Of a stretch of 64,000 nucleotides of DNA, positions 6,945-15,996 are shown piece by piece; the stretch's first letter is position 1, and each line of letters starts with the position of its first letter. The notes beneath the pieces are model-generated. The model worked only from the letters and a program-made list of their open reading frames with translations, was not told the DNA's origin and searched no databases. A program made the translations under genes and the position numbers. The DNA lies in contig NZ_CP027712.1 of NCBI RefSeq assembly GCF_003945765.1, positions 682,001 through 746,000 on the forward strand. Direction: 5' to 3'. This DNA is from Pseudomonas chlororaphis subsp. chlororaphis (GTDB lineage: Bacteria; Pseudomonadota; Gammaproteobacteria; Pseudomonadales; Pseudomonadaceae).

Positions 6945-7856
6945 TTAGCCGGCGGCGAGCATCGGATGCCCGGCTGCCTGGGCCTCTTCGCGCAACCATT
7001 GGAAAAACGCCCGCACCGGCGGATGCCGTTCGCGCCCGGGTACGCACAAGGCGCTGTAGCCCGCGCCGTCGACATGGATCTCCGGGCGATACGGCAGCAA
7101 CAGGCCGCTGGCCACGCTTTCCGACACCAGGATATTGCTGGCCAGCACCAGGCCCTGGCCGGCAATGGCCGCCTGCAGGGCGTAGTGTTCCTCGTCGTAT
7201 TCGCGAATCACCGGGCGGCCCTGCATCCAGCTTTCCTGTGCCTTGTCGCACCAGGCCTCCCAGCCGTGGGCGTAGAGCTTGGAGTTGTGCCAGCGCACGC
7301 TGATCAGCGTCGGCGTCTGTTGGCGAGCCAGGGTTACCTGCTCCGGCGAGCCGTAGACCGCGAAGCACTCGTCGAACAGGCACAGCCCATAGAGATTCGG
7401 GTAGTCGTCCAGGCTGTAGCGGATCACCAGGTCGACACTCGCATCCTGTTGCAGGTCGATGACCTCGCAATTGGTGTCCAGGCGCAGGTTGATGTTCGGG
7501 TGCCGGGCATAAAAACGCCCCAGGCGCGGCACCAGCCACAGCGCGGCGAAGGCCGGCGTGGTGGAGATCATCAGGTTTGCGCCGCTGCGTTGCGGGCGCA
7601 GGCTGTCGACGCTCTGCGCCACTTCCAGCAAGGCGCCGTGCAGGCTGTGGAACAGCCGTTCGCCGCATTCGGTCAGGCGCACCTGGCGCGGCAGGCGCTG
7701 GAACAGCGGCACGCCCAGCCAGCTTTCCAGGGAGCGGATCTGGTGGGAAATCGCCGTGGGCGTAACCGACAGTTCCTCGGCGGCGGCCTTGAAACTCAGG
7801 AGCCGGGACGCCGATTCGAAGGCGCGCAGGGCGGTCAGCGGCAGGTTGGCAAACAT
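6945..7856 (-). CDS. LysR-family regulator, GcvA-like
   Basis: 303 residues. N-terminal winged helix-turn-helix (about 1-65) with FKAAAEELSVTPTAISHQIRSLE, then a substrate-binding domain with LMISTTPAFAALWLVPRL and the AGQGLVLASNILV loop. The PTAISHQI recognition helix is typical of the GcvA subgroup. It is divergent from the azoreductase/SMR pair, with a LysR-type T-N11-A palindrome 15 bp upstream of its own start, so it probably controls both itself and azoR. Effector unknown. Confidence 0.9.
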   Translation of the reverse strand: MFANLPLTALRAFESASRLLSFKAAAEELSVTPTAISHQIRSLESWLGVPLFQRLPRQVRLTECGERLFHSLHGALLEVAQSVDSLRPQRSGANLMISTTPAFAALWLVPRLGRFYARHPNINLRLDTNCEVIDLQQDASVDLVIRYSLDDYPNLYGLCLFDECFAVYGSPEQVTLARQQTPTLISVRWHNSKLYAHGWEAWCDKAQESWMQGRPVIREYDEEHYALQAAIAGQGLVLASNILVSESVASGLLLPYRPEIHVDGAGYSALCVPGRERHPPVRAFFQWLREEAQAAGHPMLAAG

Positions 7857-7871
7857 ACTGGGTCACCTTAT

Positions 7872-7890
7872 GGATGAAATGGATTCATCC
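7872..7890. promoter_or_regulatory. LysR-type operator in the lysR/azoR intergenic region
   Basis: Perfect 7-bp inverted repeat GGATGAA-atgga-TTCATCC. It contains the T-N11-A spacing expected of LysR-family binding sites and lies between the divergent genes at 7856 and 7999, close to the regulator start. Confidence 0.65.
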
Positions 7891-7998
7891 TGATCAACTA
7901 TTGCTCATTTGTTCCATAGGGCCTGCATCAATAGCTTTATTCCTCGCCCAGGAAGGCTTTTACGGTCTTCCAGAATGATCCAGGATGAGGAATGACAG

Positions 7999-8637
7999 AT
8001 GAGCAGAATTCTAGCAGTACATGGCAGCCCCCGTGGTGAACGTTCCCATTCACGGCGGCTGACGGAGCGCTTTCTCCAGGCCTGGCTCAAGGCCCATCCC
8101 CAGGGCCGGTTGACCCGCCGGGAAGTCGGTCGCGCTTCGCTGCCCCACGTCAGCGAAGCCTTCGTCGCCGCGGCGTTTTATCCCGAACCCCAGGCGCGGC
8201 CCTTGTCGATGCAGGCCGACCTGGCCCTGAGTGACGAGTTGGTGACGGAGTTGCTGGAACATGAACTGCTGGTGATCTCGGCGCCGATGTACAACTTCAG
8301 CGTGCCCAGCGGCCTCAAGGCCTGGGTCGACCAGATCGTGCGCCTGGGCCTGACCTTCAATACCGTCCAGGACAACGGTGTCGCCCAGTACGAGCCGCTG
8401 GTGCGGGGCAAGAAAGCGCTGATCGTCACCAGCCGCGGCGGCTTCGGCTTCGGCCCGGGCGGCGAACTGGAGGCCATGAACCATGCCGATCCATGGTTGC
8501 GCACCGCGCTGGGCTTTATCGGTATCGACGACGTCACGGTGGTCGCGGCCGAAGGCGAGGAATCGGCCGAGCGCACGTTCCAGGTGTCCTGCGCCGAAGC
8601 CGAGCAGCGCCTGCTGGCACTGGCGCGAACCTTCTGA
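7999..8637 (+). CDS. azoR: FMN-dependent NADH azoreductase / quinone reductase
   Basis: 212-residue flavodoxin-fold oxidoreductase of the AzoR (AcpD) family, which reduces quinones and azo compounds with NADH and FMN. The FMN-phosphate loop is [14 protein letters not shown] (8-21). The conserved [18 protein letters not shown] block (about 96-113) and the second flavin loop [11 protein letters not shown] are present. GAGGAA ribosome site. Divergent from the LysR regulator and 9 bp ahead of the SMR gene, so the two are probably one operon for handling toxic small molecules. Physiological substrate unknown. Confidence 0.93.
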   Translation: MSRILAVHGSPRGERSHSRRLTERFLQAWLKAHPQGRLTRREVGRASLPHVSEAFVAAAFYPEPQARPLSMQADLALSDELVTELLEHELLVISAPMYNFSVPSGLKAWVDQIVRLGLTFNTVQDNGVAQYEPLVRGKKALIVTSRGGFGFGPGGELEAMNHADPWLRTALGFIGIDDVTVVAAEGEESAERTFQVSCAEAEQRLLALARTF

Positions 8638-8646
8638 GGAGGCGAC

Positions 8647-8952
8647 ATGGCCTGGCTGTTCTTGCTGATCGCCGCCGCCTTCGAGGTCACCTTCGCCATG
8701 GGCATGAAGTACGCCGAGGGGTTCACCCGGTTGTGGCCGTCGCTGCTGACGGTGGTGGCCGCGCTGGGCGGCATCTACTTCCTGACCCTGGCGATGCGTG
8801 AACTGCCGGTGAGCATCGCCTACCCGATCTGGACCGCCATCGGCTCCCTGGGCACGGTGTTCCTCGGTTTCGCCTTGCTGGGGGAGAGCCTGACGCTGGT
8901 CAAGCTGCTGTCGGTGGGGCTGATCGTGGCCGGGGTGGTGGGGCTGAAGTAG
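8647..8952 (+). CDS. Small multidrug resistance family exporter, SugE/Gdx-like
   Basis: 101 residues, four membrane helices. The essential SMR glutamate sits in the first helix (AAAFEVTFAMGMKY). The LKY/MKY-x2-GF after helix 1 and the PIWTAIGSLGTV motif in helix 3 are closer to SugE/Gdx guanidinium exporters than to EmrE, though the match is not exact. GGAGG ribosome site. Starts 9 bp after azoR, so probably co-transcribed and under the LysR protein. Substrate (guanidinium-type or quaternary ammonium) is inferred. Confidence 0.88.
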   Translation: MAWLFLLIAAAFEVTFAMGMKYAEGFTRLWPSLLTVVAALGGIYFLTLAMRELPVSIAYPIWTAIGSLGTVFLGFALLGESLTLVKLLSVGLIVAGVVGLK

Positions 8953-9089
8953 AAGGGGATGGATCCCGGGGAATGTCATACAGTGGTCGTGAAGCTGTCA
9001 TCTTGGCTGTCGATGCTCTTGGCTGCTGTCCTGCATCCAGCCTTGGGCGCCGCGGTCCCTGATACAAGTCCGATCACAAGGATGTTCCC

Positions 9090-9980
9090 ATGTCCCAAGA
9101 GCTTGCCACGCGTTACCCGCTGGTCCTGGTCCCCGGCATGCTGGGGTTTATCCGGCTGGTGCTGTACTCCTACTGGTTCGGCATCGAGTCGGCGTTGCGC
9201 CGCGGCGGGGCCACGGTGATTGCCGTGCAGGTCTCGCCGCTGCACTCCACTGAGGTGCGCGGCGAGCAACTGCTGGCACGGATCGAGGAGATCCGCCGCG
9301 AAACCGGCGCGGACAAGGTCAACCTGATCGGTCACAGCCAGGGCTCGCTCACCGCCCGCTATGCCGCGGCCAAACGGCCGGACTGGGTGGCCTCGGTGAC
9401 CTCGGTGGCCGGGCCCAATCATGGCTCCGAACTGGCCGACTACATCGAGCGCCACCATTCCATCGACACCCTGCGCGGGCGTGTGCTGAGTTTTATCCTG
9501 CGGGTGATTGCCGTGCTGATGAGCTGGCTCGACACCGGCTATCGCGGGCCGAAGCTGCCGGCGGATATCCATGCCTCGCACCGCTCGCTGACCAGCGAGG
9601 GCGTGGCGCTGTTCAACCGCCAGTATCCCCAGGGCCTGCCGGACACCTGGGGCGGGCAGGGGCCGGAAGAAGTCAACGGGGTGCGCTACTACTCCTGGTC
9701 CGGCACCTTGCAGCCGGGCAAGACCAATCGCGGGCGCAACCTGTTCGACGGCACCAACCGCACCTGCCGGCTGTTCGCCAGGACCTTTGTCCGCGAGGCC
9801 GGGCAGTGCGATGGCATGGTCGGCCGCTACAGCTCGCACCTGGGCACGGTGATTGGCGACGATTACCCCCTGGACCACTTCGATATCGTCAACCAGTCGC
9901 TGGGGCTGGTGGGCAAGGGCGCCGAGCCGATCCGGCTGTTCGTCGAGCATGCGCAGCGGTTGAAGGCAGCGGGGGTGTAG
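9090..9980 (+). CDS. Family I triacylglycerol lipase, P. fragi type
   Basis: 296-residue alpha/beta hydrolase resembling the P. fragi lipase. The nucleophile is Ser83 in GHSQGS. The catalytic Asp is probably Asp241 (CDGMVGRYSSHLG) and the His His263 (YPLDHFDIVN). The block SVTSVAGPNHGSELAD is conserved in this subfamily. There is no signal peptide, and the oxyanion-hole segment reads VPGMLG instead of the usual VHGLxG. AAGGATG ribosome site. Convergent with the DMT transporter gene 38 bp away. No lipase-specific foldase gene is nearby, as expected for the small family members. Confidence 0.92.
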   Translation: MSQELATRYPLVLVPGMLGFIRLVLYSYWFGIESALRRGGATVIAVQVSPLHSTEVRGEQLLARIEEIRRETGADKVNLIGHSQGSLTARYAAAKRPDWVASVTSVAGPNHGSELADYIERHHSIDTLRGRVLSFILRVIAVLMSWLDTGYRGPKLPADIHASHRSLTSEGVALFNRQYPQGLPDTWGGQGPEEVNGVRYYSWSGTLQPGKTNRGRNLFDGTNRTCRLFARTFVREAGQCDGMVGRYSSHLGTVIGDDYPLDHFDIVNQSLGLVGKGAEPIRLFVEHAQRLKAAGV

Positions 9981-10017
9981 CCAGAGAGGGATGTGGCGGT
10001 CTTGAGATGACGATCTG

Positions 10018-10905
10018 TCAGGCGACGCTGGCCTTGCGCCCCAGCGCGGTGGTCCAGCGTTCCGACAGAATCACCCCGCCCAGGGTCAGCACCCCACCCA
10101 CCAGGTGATACAGCGCCAGCTGTTCATGCAGCACCACGGCGGCAATCAGCGCGGTGATCAGCGGCAGCAGGTTGAAGAACAGCGTGGTGCGGCTCGGTCC
10201 CAGGCGTACCACCGCCTGCATCCACGCCAGCGGCGCGAGCATCGAGGCCAGCAGGCAGGCATAGAGCACCAGGGGAATGTTGTGCAGGGTCAGGCCGGTT
10301 TTCGGCGAGGCCAAAAACAGCGGAAACAGCACCACCACGGCCACCAGCACCTGCAGGTACAGCAGCACCAGCGGCGGCAGGCGCAGCTGCCATTTTTTCA
10401 GCAGGGTGCTGTAGATCGCGTAGGCCAGGGTGGCGATCAGCATCATCGCGTCGCCCAGGTTCACCCCCTGTTCCAGCAGCACGTCGAGGCTGCCGGACGA
10501 CACCACCACCAGCACCCCGGCAAACGACAACACGGCACCGGCCAGGGCGCCGGCCGTCAGGCGCTGGCCGAGGCTGGCGATGGCCATGGCCAGCGACATC
10601 AGCGGCATCAGCGAGAGGATGATGCCCATGTTGGTGGCCGAGGTCAGGGTCGCGGCGAAGTAGGCCAGGCTCTGATACACCGCCATGCCCAGCACGCCGA
10701 GGATGAAGATCTTGCCCAGGTTCGGGCGGATCACCGCCCAATGGGCGACCACTGCCTTGAGCATGAAGGGCGTGAACAACAGGCCGGCCAGCAGCCAGCG
10801 ATAGAAACCGATCTCCGCGGGGAAGATCGCCCCGACCGCCAGTTTGTTGATGACGGTATTGCCGGCCCAGATAAAGACGGCCAGTAACGGATAAGCGTAT
10901 TGCAT
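10018..10905 (-). CDS. EamA/DMT-family permease
   Basis: 295 residues, ten predicted membrane helices as two EamA repeats (about 5-135 and 150-280). The first begins with the typical AVFIWAGNTVINKLAV. Relatives export amino acids or other metabolites; the substrate cannot be told from sequence. It is divergent from an AraC-family gene across a 96-bp gap with a strong palindrome, which suggests the regulator controls this exporter. Confidence 0.88.
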   Translation of the reverse strand: MQYAYPLLAVFIWAGNTVINKLAVGAIFPAEIGFYRWLLAGLLFTPFMLKAVVAHWAVIRPNLGKIFILGVLGMAVYQSLAYFAATLTSATNMGIILSLMPLMSLAMAIASLGQRLTAGALAGAVLSFAGVLVVVSSGSLDVLLEQGVNLGDAMMLIATLAYAIYSTLLKKWQLRLPPLVLLYLQVLVAVVVLFPLFLASPKTGLTLHNIPLVLYACLLASMLAPLAWMQAVVRLGPSRTTLFFNLLPLITALIAAVVLHEQLALYHLVGGVLTLGGVILSERWTTALGRKASVA

Positions 10906-10945
10906 GAGGAAAACCAGAACGTTGATGAAGGGTGATTATCCCTCT

Positions 10946-10977
10946 GTCTGGATCCAGGCCTATACTTCGATCCAGAC
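10946..10977. promoter_or_regulatory. Divergent operator/promoter between the EamA and AraC genes
   Basis: Perfect 9-bp inverted repeat GTCTGGATC (10946-10954) and GATCCAGAC (10969-10977), 14 bp apart, with TATACT (10961-10966) between them as a possible -10 box. A third partial copy, ATCCGGACAG, follows just before the araC start. It is probably the binding region of the AraC-type regulator. Confidence 0.65.
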
Positions 10978-11001
10978 AACCCGCCCCTGAATCCGGACAG
11001 C

Positions 11002-11790
11002 ATGAGCAAAAAACACATCGACCTGCTGCCCTTCAGCGGTCTGCCGGCGCCGGTGTACTTCCGCTATGCCGATTTCGACGCCCACAGCCATGCGCTGGAA
11101 CATCGCCACCCCTGGGGTTGCCTGGAGTATTCGGCCCATGGCGTGATGCACATGGAAATCGCCGGCCAGCGCTTTATGTCGCCGCCACAGTACGCCATCT
11201 GGATTCCGCCGGGCACCGAGCATAGTTTCTACAGCCCGCAGCCGATCGTGTACCGCGCCGTGTGCCTGGCCCCGCAGTTGTGCCAGGCGCTGCCGCAGCA
11301 GGCCTGTACCCTGGCCATCAGCGATATTCTCAAGGCGATCCTCAAGGACTTCGCCGCGCGCGACGTGCAGATTCCCGAGCAGGAAGCGGACGGCCGCCTG
11401 GCCCAGGTGATGCTCGACCAGTTGCAACAGGCGCCGGTGCATGACGGTTACCTGCCGTATGCCAGCAGCCCGGCCTTGTTCGGTGTGCTGGAAGCGTTGC
11501 AGGCCGCCCCGGGGGATAACCGCGCGCTGGCCGATTGGGCGCGGCAGATCCACGTCAGCGAACGCACCCTGGCCCGGCAATTCGTGCGCGAGCTGGGCAT
11601 GAGTTTCGGCGAGTGGCGCCAGCGCCTGCGCTTCCTGGCGTCCATCGAGGCGCTGGACAGCGCGCGCAGTGTCCAGGAGGTGGCGTTCGACATGGGCTAC
11701 AGCAGCGCCTCGGCATTTATCGCGATGTTCCAGCGCCAGGCCGGTTGCACCCCCGAGCAGTACCGGCGCACCAGCCTACAGAACAGGTGA
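11002..11790 (+). CDS. AraC-family transcriptional regulator
   Basis: 262 residues. An N-terminal cupin-like sensor domain (LEHRHPWGCLEYSAHGVM; PPQYAIWIPPGTEHS) is followed by a C-terminal double helix-turn-helix (about 165-258) with IHVSERTLARQFVRELGMS and VAFDMGYSSASAFIAMFQR. This layout is that of AraC regulators lying beside and controlling transporters. Divergent from the EamA permease with a shared palindrome. The ribosome site before ATG 11002 is weak. Ligand unknown. Confidence 0.92.
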   Translation: MSKKHIDLLPFSGLPAPVYFRYADFDAHSHALEHRHPWGCLEYSAHGVMHMEIAGQRFMSPPQYAIWIPPGTEHSFYSPQPIVYRAVCLAPQLCQALPQQACTLAISDILKAILKDFAARDVQIPEQEADGRLAQVMLDQLQQAPVHDGYLPYASSPALFGVLEALQAAPGDNRALADWARQIHVSERTLARQFVRELGMSFGEWRQRLRFLASIEALDSARSVQEVAFDMGYSSASAFIAMFQRQAGCTPEQYRRTSLQNR

Positions 11791-11861
11791 ACCTGTAACA
11801 GGGTTTGTCTACACTGCGCTGGAGGCCGCGCCCGTCGGTGCGGTAACAAGGAGAAAACTCC

Positions 11862-12152
11862 ATGAAGATGCTGCGTATCCCTTTGTTGATGGTCGGTCTG
11901 CTGCTCTGTTCCCAAGGCTTTGCCGCCACCGCCCAGCAGAACAAGATGACCACTTGCAACGCCGACGCCACCGCCAAAGCCCTCAAGGGCGATGAACGCA
12001 AAGCCTTTATGAGCACCTGCCTGAAAGCCACCCCGGCTGCCGCGGCAACCCCGCAGGAACGGATGAAGACCTGCAATGCCGACGCCACTGCCAAAGCCCT
12101 CAAGGGCGATGAGCGCAAGACCTTCATGAGCACGTGCCTGAAGAAGCAATAA
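11862..12152 (+). CDS. psiF: PsiF-repeat periplasmic protein
   Basis: 96 residues with a signal peptide (cut near residue 22, GFAATA) and two PsiF repeats (about 29-50 and 68-94). Each contains TCNADATAKALKGDERK and FMSTCLK, so each brings two cysteines. PsiF is phosphate-starvation inducible in E. coli; its role is unknown. The two units are also very similar at DNA level, a clear internal duplication. Good AAGGAG ribosome site. Confidence 0.9.
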   Translation: MKMLRIPLLMVGLLLCSQGFAATAQQNKMTTCNADATAKALKGDERKAFMSTCLKATPAAAATPQERMKTCNADATAKALKGDERKTFMSTCLKKQ

Positions 12153-12163
12153 CCTTCTCCCTC

Positions 12164-12187
12164 GCAGGCGCGAGCTTGTTCACGATC
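12164..12187. repeat. Degenerate single REP (class 1)
   Basis: GCAGGCGCGAGCTTGTTCAC resembles the class 1 REP core but lacks the full palindrome and a partner. It lies just after psiF. Confidence 0.5.
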
Positions 12188-12315
12188 CGGTCGCGGCGGT
12201 TTGCCTGACACACCCTGTATCGTTGATCGCCAGCAAACCCGCGCCTGTCGGCCTCGCATCGCCAGTGCAACGCTGGCAGACTGCCAATCCTTTCACGCTG
12301 TTTGTTTGAGGCTGT

Positions 12316-13326
12316 ATGCCAACGTTTTCTCAGCGTCATCTGTTGTTGTTCAGTTGGGTGATCATCTTCGGCGGCCTGTTGCTGGTAATCCCGTTGCGGC
12401 TATTACCGAGCCTGCTGGCGGGCCTGCTGGTGTTCGAACTGGTCAACATGCTCACCCCGCAACTGCAACGGCTGATCGAAGGTCGGCGGGCGCGCTGGTT
12501 GGCGGTGGCCCTGCTCGGCACCCTGGTGGTCAGCGTGCTGACGCTGCTGTTCGCCGGCGCCATCAGCTTCCTGCTGCACGAAGCGGAGAACCCGGGGGCT
12601 TCCCTGGACAAATTCATGACGGTGGTGGACAAGGCGCGCGGCCAGTTGCCGCCGTTCCTCGACTCCTACCTGCCGGCCAGCGCGGCGGAGTTCCAGGTGG
12701 CCATCGGCGCCTGGGCCAGCAAGCACCTGAGCGAGCTGCAACTGGTGGGCAAGGACGCGGCGCACATGTTCGTGACCTTGCTGATCGGCATGGTGCTGGG
12801 GGCGATCATCGCCTTGCAGCGCGTGCCCGACCTGACCAAGCGCAAGCCACTGGCGGCCGCGCTGTTCGACCGCCTGCACCTGCTGGTCCAGGCCTTTCGC
12901 AACATCGTGTTCGCGCAGATCAAGATTTCCCTGCTCAACACCTTCTTCACCGGGATCTTCCTCGCGCTGATCCTGCCGATGTTCGGGGTCAAGCTGCCGC
13001 TGACCAAGACCCTGATCGTGCTGACCTTCCTGCTGGGGCTGTTGCCGGTGATCGGCAACCTGATCTCCAACACCCTGATCACCATCGTCGGCATGTCGCT
13101 GTCGATCTGGGTGGCCGCGGCGGCGCTGGGCTACCTGATCTTTATCCACAAGCTGGAATACTTCCTCAACGCGCGGATCGTCGGTGGGCAGATCAGTGCC
13201 AAGTCCTGGGAATTGCTGTTGGCGATGCTGGTGTTCGAGGCGGCGTTCGGCCTGCCGGGGGTGGTGGCCGGGCCGATCTACTACGCGTACCTGAAGAGTG
13301 AATTGAAGCAGGCGGGGTTGGTTTGA
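12316..13326 (+). CDS. AI-2E family (PerM/YdiK-type) membrane protein
   Basis: 336 residues. The AI-2E family pattern is visible: paired N-terminal helices (about 8-45), another helix near 63-80, a hydrophilic stretch (about 85-145), then a helix-rich C-terminal half with LLGLLPVIGNLISNTLITI and VAGPIYYAYLKSEL. Relatives include TqsA and Na+/H+ antiporters, so the family label does not define a substrate. Short SD-like GAGG before ATG. Followed by a class 2 REPIN. Confidence 0.88.
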   Translation: MPTFSQRHLLLFSWVIIFGGLLLVIPLRLLPSLLAGLLVFELVNMLTPQLQRLIEGRRARWLAVALLGTLVVSVLTLLFAGAISFLLHEAENPGASLDKFMTVVDKARGQLPPFLDSYLPASAAEFQVAIGAWASKHLSELQLVGKDAAHMFVTLLIGMVLGAIIALQRVPDLTKRKPLAAALFDRLHLLVQAFRNIVFAQIKISLLNTFFTGIFLALILPMFGVKLPLTKTLIVLTFLLGLLPVIGNLISNTLITIVGMSLSIWVAAAALGYLIFIHKLEYFLNARIVGGQISAKSWELLLAMLVFEAAFGLPGVVAGPIYYAYLKSELKQAGLV

Positions 13327-13339
13327 CCTGACGCTATCC

Positions 13340-13441
13340 CTGTAGCCGCTGCCGAAGGCTGCGATCGGCCGAAGGCCGTAGCGATCTCAACATCGCTGAA
13401 GGTCCTGCGGACCTTATCGCAGCCTGCGGCAGCGGCTACAG
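13340..13441. repeat. REPIN (class 2), copy 1
   Basis: CTGTAGCCGCTGCCGAAGGC at the left and the inverted CGGCAGCGGCTACAG at the right; about 100 bp and able to fold into one long hairpin. It lies between the convergent AI-2E-family and Hsp70-type genes, where it may end both transcripts. Confidence 0.9.
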
Positions 13442-13452
13442 GCGAGGCTTTT

Positions 13453-14718
13453 TTAGCCGTAACGTTTCTTCGCTTCGATCGCCAGGCCGCTGCCGATACT
13501 GCCGAAGATATTGCCTTCGACGTGGCGGGCGTTGGGCAGCATGTCCGCGACGCTCTGGCGCAGGGCCGGGATGCCGCTGGAACCGCCGGTGAAGAACACC
13601 GTATCGACCTGGCCGACGCCGACATTGGCATCGCCCAGCAGTTGCGTGACGCTGCCGCGGATGCGCTCCAGCAGGCTGTCGATCGACGACTCGAACAGCG
13701 CCCGGCTCAGGTCCACGCTCAGGCCGGCCTCGATACGGTCCAGGGGCACCACGCGGTTGTCGGCGTGGGTCAGCTGGATCTTGGTCTCTTCCACCTCCAT
13801 GGCCAGCCAGTGCCCGGCGCGCTGTTCGATCAGCTTGAACAGGCGGTCGATGCCGCCGGTGTCTTCGATGTCGTAGCGCATGCTGCCCAGGGCCAGCTGG
13901 GACTTCTGCGAGTACACCGAGTTGATGGTGTGCCAGGTCGCCAGGTTCATGTGGGTGCTGGTGGGCATGTAGGCGCCGCTCTTCATCCGGCTGCCGTAGC
14001 CGAACAGCGGCATCAGGCCCTGCAAGCTCAACTGTTTGTCGAAGTCGGTGCCGCCGATGTGCACGCCGCCGGTGGCGAGGATGTCCTCGTGGCGGTTGTC
14101 CAGGCCACGGCGCTCGGGCGACAGGCGCACCAGGGAGAAGTCGGAAGTACCACCGCCGATGTCGACGATCAGCACCAGCTCTTCGCGCTCGATGGTCGAC
14201 TCGTAGTCGAAGGCCGCGGCGATCGGCTCGTACTGGAAGGAGACTTCCTTGAAGCCCAGCTTGCGCGCCACTTCCACCAGGGTGTCCTGGGCCTCCTGGT
14301 CGGCGGCGGCGTCGTCATCGACGAAAAACACCGGACGACCCAGCACCACTTCCTCGAACTCCCGACCGGCGGCGGCTTCGGCGCGGCTCTTGAGCTGGCC
14401 GATGAACAGGCCCAGCAGGTCCTTGAACGGCATCGCCGTGCCCAGCACGCTGGTGTCGTGCTTGATCAGCTTGGAACCCAGCAGGCTCTTCAGCGAGCGC
14501 ATCAGCCGGCCTTCGTAGCCTTCCAGGTATTCGTGCAGCGCCAGGCGGCCATACACCGGACGGCGTTCTTCGATGTTGAAGAAGACCACCGACGGCAGGG
14601 TGATCTTGTCGTCCTCCAGCGCAATCAGCGTTTCCATGCCGGGGCGCAGCCAGCCGACCGTGGAGTTGGACGTGCCGAAGTCGATACCGCAGGCACGGGC
14701 CGCAGATGCGTTTTTCAT
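13453..14718 (-). CDS. yegD: YegD-type Hsp70-family ATPase
   Basis: 421 residues, only the actin-like ATPase part of Hsp70. The phosphate-1 loop is GIDFGTSNSTVGW (11-23), the phosphate-2 motif is VDIGGGTSDFSL, and the adenosine motif is FFTGGSSGIPALR. The substrate-binding domain of DnaK is absent, as in E. coli YegD. The ATG at 14718 is chosen because the conserved domain starts right after it; the frame is open further upstream. Divergent from cbpA-cbpM, which suggests a chaperone-related neighbourhood. Client unknown. Confidence 0.92.
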   Translation of the reverse strand: MKNASAARACGIDFGTSNSTVGWLRPGMETLIALEDDKITLPSVVFFNIEERRPVYGRLALHEYLEGYEGRLMRSLKSLLGSKLIKHDTSVLGTAMPFKDLLGLFIGQLKSRAEAAAGREFEEVVLGRPVFFVDDDAAADQEAQDTLVEVARKLGFKEVSFQYEPIAAAFDYESTIEREELVLIVDIGGGTSDFSLVRLSPERRGLDNRHEDILATGGVHIGGTDFDKQLSLQGLMPLFGYGSRMKSGAYMPTSTHMNLATWHTINSVYSQKSQLALGSMRYDIEDTGGIDRLFKLIEQRAGHWLAMEVEETKIQLTHADNRVVPLDRIEAGLSVDLSRALFESSIDSLLERIRGSVTQLLGDANVGVGQVDTVFFTGGSSGIPALRQSVADMLPNARHVEGNIFGSIGSGLAIEAKKRYG

Positions 14719-15017
14719 GTCTTTCGAGTTCCGGTTGGAAAAAACGGCCGCGCAGTGTATGCCAGTCGTTCGCAGAATCGAAGGCCGACTATCCGCTAAA
14801 TCGAAACCCGCAAGCCTTGAAAGACTATTCTTCACCCCAAACTTGCAGGCATGGGCCGGGCAGCCATCGGGCGGTCGCAAGAACCGCCGCCAGCTGCCGA
14901 TAAACTTCTGCTGCGCCGCGTGAGTCACAGTATTGAGATCGATCAGCCTTGACGCTGTTCAAGAGTGCATGCTGTACGTCCCGCCGCGCCACATTGATAA
15001 CGGATGGTGATCCTTAG
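14719..15017. other. 299-bp divergent region between yegD and cbpA
   Basis: Holds a heat-shock-like promoter (see 14816-14840) reading toward cbpA. No clear ribosome-bound small frame or repeat was seen in the rest. Confidence 0.4.
14816..14840 (+). promoter_or_regulatory. Candidate sigma32 (heat-shock) promoter for cbpA-cbpM
   Basis: CTTGAAA (14816-14822), a 12-bp spacer, then CCCCAA (14835-14840). This agrees well with the RpoH consensus CTTGAAA-N11-16-CCCCAT. It reads toward cbpA, about 170 bp upstream of its ATG. Confidence 0.5.
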
Positions 15018-15956
15018 ATGGACTTCAAAGACTATTACAAGATTCTCGGGGTGGAGCCGACGGCGGACGACAAGGCGATCAAGGCCGCCTACCGCAAGCT
15101 GGCGCGCAAATACCACCCGGATGTCAGCAAGGAAAAAGACGCCGAAGCCAAGTTCAAGGATGCGTCGGAAGCCTATGAAGCGCTGAAAAGCGCGGACAAG
15201 CGCGCCGAATACGACGATCTGCGGCGTTACGGCCAGCACGGCCAGCCGTTCCAGGGCCCACCGGGCTGGAAGGGTCGCGCGGATGCCGGCGGTTTCGGCG
15301 ATGGCGGGGATTTTTCGGACTTCTTCAGTTCGATCTTCGGCAACCGCGGGCCGGGTTTCGGCGGTGGACAATCGCGCAGCGCCGGGCGCAGGGGGCAAGA
15401 CGTGGAAATGGAATTACCGATCTTCCTGGAAGAGACCCTGTCGGCCGAGTCGAAGAAGGTCAGCTTCAAGGTGCCGCAGTACAACGCTGCCGGCCAGCAC
15501 GTCAGCAACACCAGCAAGAGCCTGAACGTGAAGATCCCGGCCGGCGTCACCGACGGCGAGCGCATCCGCCTCAAGGGCCAGGGCGCGCCGGGTGTCGGCG
15601 GCGGGGCCAATGGCGACCTGTACCTGACCATTCGTTTCGCGCCCCATCCGAAGTTCGATATCGAGGGCGAGAACCTGATCATCACCTTGCCGCTGGCCCC
15701 TTGGGAGCTGGCGCTGGGGACCGAGGTCGCGGTGCCGACCCTGACCGGCAAGATCAACCTCAAGGTGCCGGCCGGCAGCCAGAACGGCCAACGCATGCGC
15801 GCCAAGGGCCATGGCCTGCTGAACAAGGCCGGGCATCGCGGTTATCTGTTCGTGCAGCTCAAGGCCGTGATGCCCAAGGCCTCCGGCGACGACGTCAAGG
15901 CGCTGTGGCAGGAGCTGGCGAAAAAGGCCGCCTTCAATCCGCGGGAGCATTTCTGA
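15018..15956 (+). CDS. cbpA: DnaJ-class co-chaperone CbpA
   Basis: 312 residues. J domain (about 3-68) with the HPD motif at 33-35 that stimulates DnaK. A Gly/Phe-rich linker (about 75-125, [18 protein letters not shown]) and two C-terminal beta domains ([17 protein letters not shown]) follow. The zinc-finger cysteines of DnaJ are missing, which marks CbpA. Followed 40 bp later by its modulator cbpM. Confidence 0.97.
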   Translation: MDFKDYYKILGVEPTADDKAIKAAYRKLARKYHPDVSKEKDAEAKFKDASEAYEALKSADKRAEYDDLRRYGQHGQPFQGPPGWKGRADAGGFGDGGDFSDFFSSIFGNRGPGFGGGQSRSAGRRGQDVEMELPIFLEETLSAESKKVSFKVPQYNAAGQHVSNTSKSLNVKIPAGVTDGERIRLKGQGAPGVGGGANGDLYLTIRFAPHPKFDIEGENLIITLPLAPWELALGTEVAVPTLTGKINLKVPAGSQNGQRMRAKGHGLLNKAGHRGYLFVQLKAVMPKASGDDVKALWQELAKKAAFNPREHF

Positions 15957-15996
15957 TCTGCAACCCATTCTGATCTGAAACAAGGAGTCGCTAACC

